Assembly: GCA_046296655.1 (NCBI GenBank)
Contig: JBKBLE010000001.1
Span: 1 to 64,000, forward strand
Length of the DNA stretch: 64,000 nucleotides
Source of the DNA: Cloacibacterium sp046296655
GTDB lineage: Bacteria; Bacteroidota; Bacteroidia; Flavobacteriales; Weeksellaceae
Direction: 5' to 3'
The notes beneath the pieces were generated by a model. That model saw only the letters and a program-made list of their open reading frames with translations. It was not told the DNA's origin and searched no databases. Position 1 is the first letter of the stretch. Each line of letters begins with the position of its first letter. The translations under genes and the position numbers were made by a program. Below are positions 60,048 through 64,000 of this stretch, in pieces.

Positions 60048-60081
60048 AAAAGCATTCCAAAAATTTTTGGAATGCTTTTTT
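60048..60081 (+). terminator. terminator after rplS
   Basis: A perfect 16-bp stem (60048-60063 with 60064-60079), symmetrical, with T-residues after it. Confidence 0.85.
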
Positions 60082-60114
60082 ATTTTATGAAATCTAAGAA
60101 TTTTTAATTTCTAT

Positions 60115-60166
60115 TCATCACATCATCAATCACATCATCACATCATCACATCATCACATCAACTAT
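60115..60166. repeat. 8-nt period repeat array at the regulator's 3' end
   Basis: TCATCACA is repeated at 60135, 60143 and 60151, and once more at 60115. The stop of the XRE gene (60163-60165) is at the array's edge. Confidence 0.65.
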
Positions 60167-60708
60167 GGTTCAAAAGCCTCGAATTTTCCGTTTTCATAGA
60201 AGAAAACAATTCTCTTAATCTTATTTTCAGTAGAATTATTAGTAACTGATTGATTTACAATGTTTTGAACTTCTGAAATATCTTCCTGAACTTCTAATCG
60301 CTGAGAATCGCTTATTTTTTCTTTTTTTGGAGTAGGGAAAGATGTATTAGATTCTCGCGGCGTTTCTTTTTGAAGATTTTCTTGAATAAAAATTTCATTT
60401 TTATAATCTTCATCAATTAGCGTAAAAAGATCAGGCGAAGAATTTTCTTCCTCTAGATTTATTTTTGATTCGCTATTGGATAGAGCAGAATTATTTTGTA
60501 ACATTTCTCCTTGACCTAAAATGATCCAATCCCAACTGATTTCTGGAAATCTGTTTTTGATCTTGACAATGAATTCTAGGGAAGGTTTATTTCTCCCCGA
60601 AATGATATGTGAAATACTGGAACGCTGAACATCTATTTCGTCTGCAAATTCTGATGCTGTATATCCAGAATATTCTAAAATTTTAGTAAATCTTTCATTT
60701 ATATCCAT
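60163..60708 (-). CDS. XRE-family helix-turn-helix regulator
   Basis: 181 aa from MDINERFTKILEYSGY. The N-terminal HTH (about 5-65: YTASEFADEIDVQRSSISHIISGRNKPSLEFIVKIKNRF) is Cro/CI type. A low-complexity acidic linker follows, then a short basic C-terminal strand (NKIKRIVFFYENGKFEAFEP) that could mediate dimerisation or ligand binding. The longer ORF (start 60759) crosses the promoter and is unlikely. A promoter box at the ATG overlaps a TTAC-N4-GTAA palindrome, so autorepression is likely. Confidence 0.88.
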   Translation of the reverse strand: MDINERFTKILEYSGYTASEFADEIDVQRSSISHIISGRNKPSLEFIVKIKNRFPEISWDWIILGQGEMLQNNSALSNSESKINLEEENSSPDLFTLIDEDYKNEIFIQENLQKETPRESNTSFPTPKKEKISDSQRLEVQEDISEVQNIVNQSVTNNSTENKIKRIVFFYENGKFEAFEP

Positions 60709-60709
60709 G

Positions 60710-60789
60710 TTACAAATGTAATAATTATAATTTACATAAGTAAATACAATTGTAAACAAAGGGAAAGTTTACAATTTTACATTTGTATA
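60710..60789. promoter_or_regulatory. cluster of TTTAC-N4-GTAAA operators
   Basis: Four palindromes with the same half-sites lie side by side: TTAC-AAAT-GTAA (60710-60721), TTTAC-ATAA-GTAAA (60731-60744), ATAC-AATT-GTAA (60744-60755) and TTTAC-ATTT-GTATA (60776-60789). The first overlaps the -7 box of the XRE gene and the last overlaps a plus-strand box. A fifth copy is upstream of the TerC gene. Confidence 0.6.
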
Positions 60790-60877
60790 AACACAACTAA
60801 AACCATTATGAATAAAGGATTTATAGTAATTTACAATATTAAAATTCTAAAATATTTTTCTAATAAAGCACAAAAAA

Positions 60878-60899
60878 AAACTCTCAGTAATGAGAGTTT
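60878..60899. terminator. terminator after the TerC gene
   Basis: A 9-bp stem, AAACTCTCA (60878-60886) and TGAGAGTTT (60891-60899), with an A-run on one side. On the minus strand it gives a T-run, ending terC. Confidence 0.75.
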
Positions 60900-60908
60900 A
60901 AATTTTTA

Positions 60909-62003
60909 TTAGTGATGATGAAGATGCTTTTCATCGTCTGGATTAAATTTCAGTTTCCTGTCTTTTTTCTTCTCTGGAAACAGTAATGAGAAGAATACAC
61001 TAGCTCCTAAAATGCTTACAATGATTAACAAGGAATGCGTAGTAGTAAAGCCCCATTCTTCTAGATAACTATGTCCTAGCATTTTTAAACCAATAAATGT
61101 GAGTAATGCCGCTAAACCTATTTTTAAGAATCTAAACTTATCAATAATTCCTGCTAATAGGAAGAACATAGAACGGAGTCCGATAATCGCAAAAATGTTC
61201 GAAAAGAAAACGATATAAGGATCTTTAGTCACCGAAAATATTGCAGGAATAGAATCTACTGCAAAAATCAAATCGGTAAATTCTATGATGATAAGAACTA
61301 AGAATAATGGTGTAAGTTTCTTTACTCCGTCAATCGTTACAAAGAATTTGTTGCCTACAAAATGAGGATGAACTTTAAAATATTTATTGGCAAATCTTAC
61401 AACTGGGTGGTTTTGAGTATCTATTTCCTCATCTTTATCTTTATCCACAAACATTTTGATACCTGTAAATACCAGAAACGCTCCAAATACATACATTATC
61501 CAGCTGAATTTCTCAATTAAAGCTGCTCCTACGAAGATGAAGATGAAACGCATTACGATAGCGCCTAAAATGCCCCAAAAAAGAACTCTATGATAATTTC
61601 TTTTTGCCACTCCGAAAGCCGTAAATACCAACACGATTACAAATATATTATCTACAGATAATGCATATTCTACTACATAACCTGTAAGATATTCTAATCC
61701 TAAATTTTGATTATAAAGTGCAATACTGTGCTCTAAATCATTCGGAATTACCGTAATAGGATGGTGATGTTTGTTAATCACCGTTTGTAATTTCTCAATA
61801 CTATCAATTCCATGGAGCATATGTCCATAAGTAATTAACAGAAAATAAAAGCCTAAAGACAGACAAACTACAAAAAAACTCATTAATCCAGCCTGTTTCA
61901 GCGAGATGGTGTCTGATTTTTTGTGCAATAGCCCTAAGTCTAAAGCTAATATGAAAAAGATGAATACTACAAAGGATAGTAAAAACAAAGTCTCGTTTGA
62001 CAT
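60909..62003 (-). CDS. TerC-family integral membrane protein
   Basis: 364 aa with about nine membrane segments. The family signature is clear: EYALSVDNIFVIVLVFTAFGV and a second acidic segment IEFTDLIFAVDSIPAIFSVTKDPYIVF, where Asp residues in the membrane probably bind metal. TerC proteins are linked to tellurite resistance and to manganese export. The C-terminus is His-rich (HLHHH). A TTTAC-N4-GTAAA site lies upstream, and a TATCTTTG box is placed at 62020-62027 on this strand. Regulation by the neighbouring XRE protein is plausible. Confidence 0.92.
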   Translation of the reverse strand: MSNETLFLLSFVVFIFFILALDLGLLHKKSDTISLKQAGLMSFFVVCLSLGFYFLLITYGHMLHGIDSIEKLQTVINKHHHPITVIPNDLEHSIALYNQNLGLEYLTGYVVEYALSVDNIFVIVLVFTAFGVAKRNYHRVLFWGILGAIVMRFIFIFVGAALIEKFSWIMYVFGAFLVFTGIKMFVDKDKDEEIDTQNHPVVRFANKYFKVHPHFVGNKFFVTIDGVKKLTPLFLVLIIIEFTDLIFAVDSIPAIFSVTKDPYIVFFSNIFAIIGLRSMFFLLAGIIDKFRFLKIGLAALLTFIGLKMLGHSYLEEWGFTTTHSLLIIVSILGASVFFSLLFPEKKKDRKLKFNPDDEKHLHHH

Positions 62004-62363
62004 AAATTTTAAAATTTTAAGTGCTCAAAGATAACCATTATTAAGAAAATTTCAATATTTTACATTTGTAAATAAACGAAAATCTGAAAACTTTATTAAC
62101 ATTATAAATGTTTAATGGTATAACTCTACAAATGGCTTTACTAACAGGATTTAAGTATTAAAGTATATTTATAAATTAGCTTTATATAAAGTTTATAAAA
62201 TACTGATTTTGTTTATTTTATATTTCTCAATTATTAAAAATGTAATTAACAATTTTTTCCACAGACATTCTGTCTTTTTTTATTGTTTAAATAATTTACA
62301 AATGTTAATTAGGAGATTAATTCTTTTTATAGTATTTTTGAATTGTCAAAATTTATCCACATT
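62004..62363. other. intergenic region between divergent genes
   Basis: AT-rich. Apart from the operator (62059-62072) and the TerC promoter, I see no clear feature. ORFs in it are short and without coding character. Confidence 0.5.
62059..62072. promoter_or_regulatory. TTTAC-N4-GTAAA site upstream of the TerC gene
   Basis: TTTAC-ATTT-GTAAA, identical in half-sites to those at the XRE gene. It lies just upstream of the promoter elements for the TerC gene. Confidence 0.5.
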
Positions 62364-63470
62364 ATGCATTCTACTTTTCAGTATCAGAAAAACCCTAACT
62401 TCCCAAATCGTTATATTTCGCCTAAGAGCCTTCAAAATTTTCTACAAGAGAATCTCAGCGATTACATTACTTTAATTGGTACTTCTACTCTAGGTGAGCC
62501 TATTTATCAATTTTCTTATGGTTCTGGTGATATTAAGGTCTTAGCTTGGTCTCAGATGCACGGAAATGAAAGTAATTCTACTCACTGTATGCTGGATTTG
62601 TGGTATTCTTTAGAATCTCAACCTCAACTCAAAGAAAAATTATTCCAAAACATATCTTTAGATTTCATTTTTATGCTCAATCCAGATGGTTCTAAAGTTT
62701 GGTCGCGCAGAAATTCTCTTGATATAGACATAAATAGAGATTATTTACAGAATGCAAGCTGCGAAATGAAGTTGTTAAAAGAAATTGCGTTTTCTAAAAA
62801 ATATGATTACGCCCTGAATTTGCATGAACAAAGGACTATATTTTCTACAGATGGTAAAAATCCCGCTACTTTATCATTTTTAGCGCCTTCAGAAGATTAT
62901 GACAGAACTGTTACCGAAAATCGTAAAAAAAGTATGGCGGTTATCGCAAGTATATATAATGTATTGAGAATGCAAATTCCTAATCAAATCGCAAGGTACT
63001 CTGATGAGTTTTACCCAACTTCTACTGGTGATAATTTCATGAGAGCAGGAATTCCAGTAATTTTATTTGAAGGTGGTCATTTTCCTGATGATTATCAACG
63101 TTTTGGGACTAGAAAATATTACACAATTGCATTATATACAGCACTTTCTAGTATTGGATTGTTAGATAGAAAAACGTTTGGTTATGAAACATATTTCGAA
63201 ATTCCAGAAAATAAAGAATCTCATTTTGATGTTATTTATAGAAATGTGAAACTTAATACCGATTTTGAATGTGTATTAGATGTTGCGGTTCAATATAAAG
63301 AAGAAATCAAAGAAGGAGATGAAGAAATATCTTTTGTTCCTATTGTAGTAGAAGTGGGAGACCTGCACAGAAAAAAAGGTTGGAAAGAAATAGATTGCAC
63401 AGGAAAGAAATTTATTTCAGAGAATAAATTCCCTAAACTAGAAGCCATTCAGAACTTTACTATTGAATAA
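62364..63470 (+). CDS. M14-family zinc carboxypeptidase
   Basis: 368 aa, no signal peptide. The zinc site is recognisable: WSQMHGNESNSTHCM (H-x2-E) near residue 70 and the third ligand His in ALNLHEQRT. The catalytic Glu is in VILFEGGHFPDDYQRFG. Family M14 enzymes cut C-terminal amino acids; this subgroup is common in Bacteroidetes and has no established substrate. The C-terminal part (about 300-368) is an added beta-rich segment. I prefer ATG 62364 (MHSTFQYQK) to an ATG seven codons upstream. Confidence 0.88.
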   Translation: MHSTFQYQKNPNFPNRYISPKSLQNFLQENLSDYITLIGTSTLGEPIYQFSYGSGDIKVLAWSQMHGNESNSTHCMLDLWYSLESQPQLKEKLFQNISLDFIFMLNPDGSKVWSRRNSLDIDINRDYLQNASCEMKLLKEIAFSKKYDYALNLHEQRTIFSTDGKNPATLSFLAPSEDYDRTVTENRKKSMAVIASIYNVLRMQIPNQIARYSDEFYPTSTGDNFMRAGIPVILFEGGHFPDDYQRFGTRKYYTIALYTALSSIGLLDRKTFGYETYFEIPENKESHFDVIYRNVKLNTDFECVLDVAVQYKEEIKEGDEEISFVPIVVEVGDLHRKKGWKEIDCTGKKFISENKFPKLEAIQNFTIE

Positions 63471-63502
63471 ATTCACAATTTTATTCTTTATATGATAGAT
63501 TT

Positions 63503-63539
63503 AGCCTATTAATTTTTGAGAAATTATTAGGCTTTTTTA
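63503..63539 (+). terminator. terminator after the M14 gene
   Basis: AGCCTATTAATTT (63503-63515) pairs imperfectly with AAATTATTAGGCT (63521-63533), with T-residues after it. Confidence 0.65.
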
Positions 63540-63747
63540 TTTTCCAAATTTTATTTTATAAAAAACTTGTTTCTTGATTTATATCATAAAAGTTTGCAAA
63601 TTTTTTAGTTTAAGTTATTGATTTATAGTATTTTAATATTTTTAAATTTTATAAAAGTTTACAAAAATGGAAATTTATTTTAAAAATTAATATTGAGGAT
63701 TTAATTTTTTGTCTAATTTTATTGTGTCAAAAAATTAATTATCTGCC

Positions 63748-64000
63748 ATGGAGAAAATAACCAACCAACAAGCGTATGAAGAAACTTTACAGTATTTCAA
63801 AGGAGACGATTTAGCAGCCAGAGTTTGGGTAACCAAATATGCACTGAAAGATTCTGATGGGAATATTTATGAAAAAACACCTGATGATATGCACCAAAGA
63901 ATTGCTTCTGAGGTTGCGAGAATAGAAAAAAAATATCCCAATCCGCTTTCCGAAGCAGAAATTTTTGATCTAATAAAAGACTTTAAATATATCATTCCGC
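63748..64000 (+). CDS. ribonucleoside-diphosphate reductase, probably class II (partial)
   Basis: The window ends 84 codons into this gene. The N-terminus (EKITNQQAYEETLQYFKGDDLAARVWVTKYALKDSDGNIYEKTPDDMHQRIA) fits the adenosylcobalamin-dependent ribonucleotide reductase common in Bacteroidetes. KTPDDMHQRIASEVARIEKKYPN is the most telling segment. The catalytic residues lie past the window end, so class II is inferred from the opening alone. Confidence 0.75.
   Translation, partial: MEKITNQQAYEETLQYFKGDDLAARVWVTKYALKDSDGNIYEKTPDDMHQRIASEVARIEKKYPNPLSEAEIFDLIKDFKYIIP

Noticed and set aside
60808..60912. 34-aa plus-strand ORF divergent from the XRE gene
   Set aside because: It runs through the TerC terminator and has AT-driven composition; no conservation evidence. 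Its promoter box may be part of the operator cluster.
62209..62475. 88-aa ORF upstream of the M14 gene
   Set aside because: It overlaps the M14 coding start in another frame and is composed of AT-rich spacer.

Overview
This window looks like chromosomal DNA from a member of the Flavobacteriales, most likely the Chryseobacterium lineage (Weeksellaceae). The support is: AT-rich sequence; promoters of the Bacteroidetes form TTG-N19/20-TAnnTTTG instead of sigma-70 boxes; almost no Shine-Dalgarno sequences; a type IX secretion C-terminal signal; DUF2911 and DUF4230 proteins; and many small intergenic repeats. I assign the lineage from gene style and cannot confirm the genus. There is one tRNA, no rRNA, no CRISPR array and no recognisable insertion sequence. 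The content is core metabolism and translation, with several decayed genes.

Layout. 1-5.9 kb: pyrB, carA and carB, with a leader that resembles a UTP-sensitive attenuator. 5.9-7.1 kb: a DUF2911 gene with an in-frame stop and an Ada fragment. 7.2-14.2 kb: a rhodanese, a TolC/MFP/RND efflux system and two small companion proteins, with two matching Crp/Fnr-like operators. 14.2-16.7 kb: a GNAT acetyltransferase, a 46-aa membrane protein missed by simple ORF calling, and serB. 16.9-20.6 kb: the lysine-degradation pair pcd and lat, separated by a 0.7 kb structured tandem-repeat array. 20.7-31.5 kb: two secreted amidohydrolases, tRNA-Ala, topB, a repeat-dense intergenic region, an NlpC/P60 lipoprotein, dapD and a DUF616-type protein. 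31.8-33.5 kb: two family-2 glycosyltransferases. 33.6-35.4 kb: a histidine operon that keeps its leader peptide and attenuator but is reduced to pieces of hisG, hisH and hisF plus an intact hisIE. 35.4-43.2 kb: a complete trpEGDCFB-phzF-trpA operon on the minus strand, headed by a Trp-Trp-Trp leader peptide and attenuator. 43.3-46.7 kb: thrS, infC, rpmI and rplT. 46.8-51.3 kb: small proteins, a MazG-like pyrophosphohydrolase, a cation/proton antiporter and an acyl-CoA dehydrogenase. 51.4-60 kb: a secreted endonuclease I, a helix-hairpin-helix protein, a MerR regulator, a frameshifted SMP-30 gene, a DEAD-box helicase, rpsA and rplS. 60.1-64 kb: an XRE regulator with repeated operators, a TerC protein, an M14 carboxypeptidase and the start of a ribonucleotide reductase.

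The most unusual signals are regulatory and structural. Three biosynthetic operons (pyr, his, trp) each seem to have a leader ORF followed by a terminator. For his and trp, an antiterminator pairing is visible in exactly the place a stalled ribosome would expose it. Separately, at least sixteen gene ends and gaps hold short degenerate tandem repeats with a strict 7-nt or 8-nt period. The repeated word differs between loci but the period is kept, and several arrays run into coding ends (carA, trpB, trpE, trpG, trpC). There are also hairpin repeats whose stems covary while the loop stays fixed, and a palindromic element inserted in frame in trpF.

Three genes are broken by one base (DUF2911, hisF, SMP-30). 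Two of these changes lie in A-runs, so sequencing error is possible for them. The hisG, hisH and ada truncations remove much more sequence and cannot be explained that way, although a faulty assembly could.
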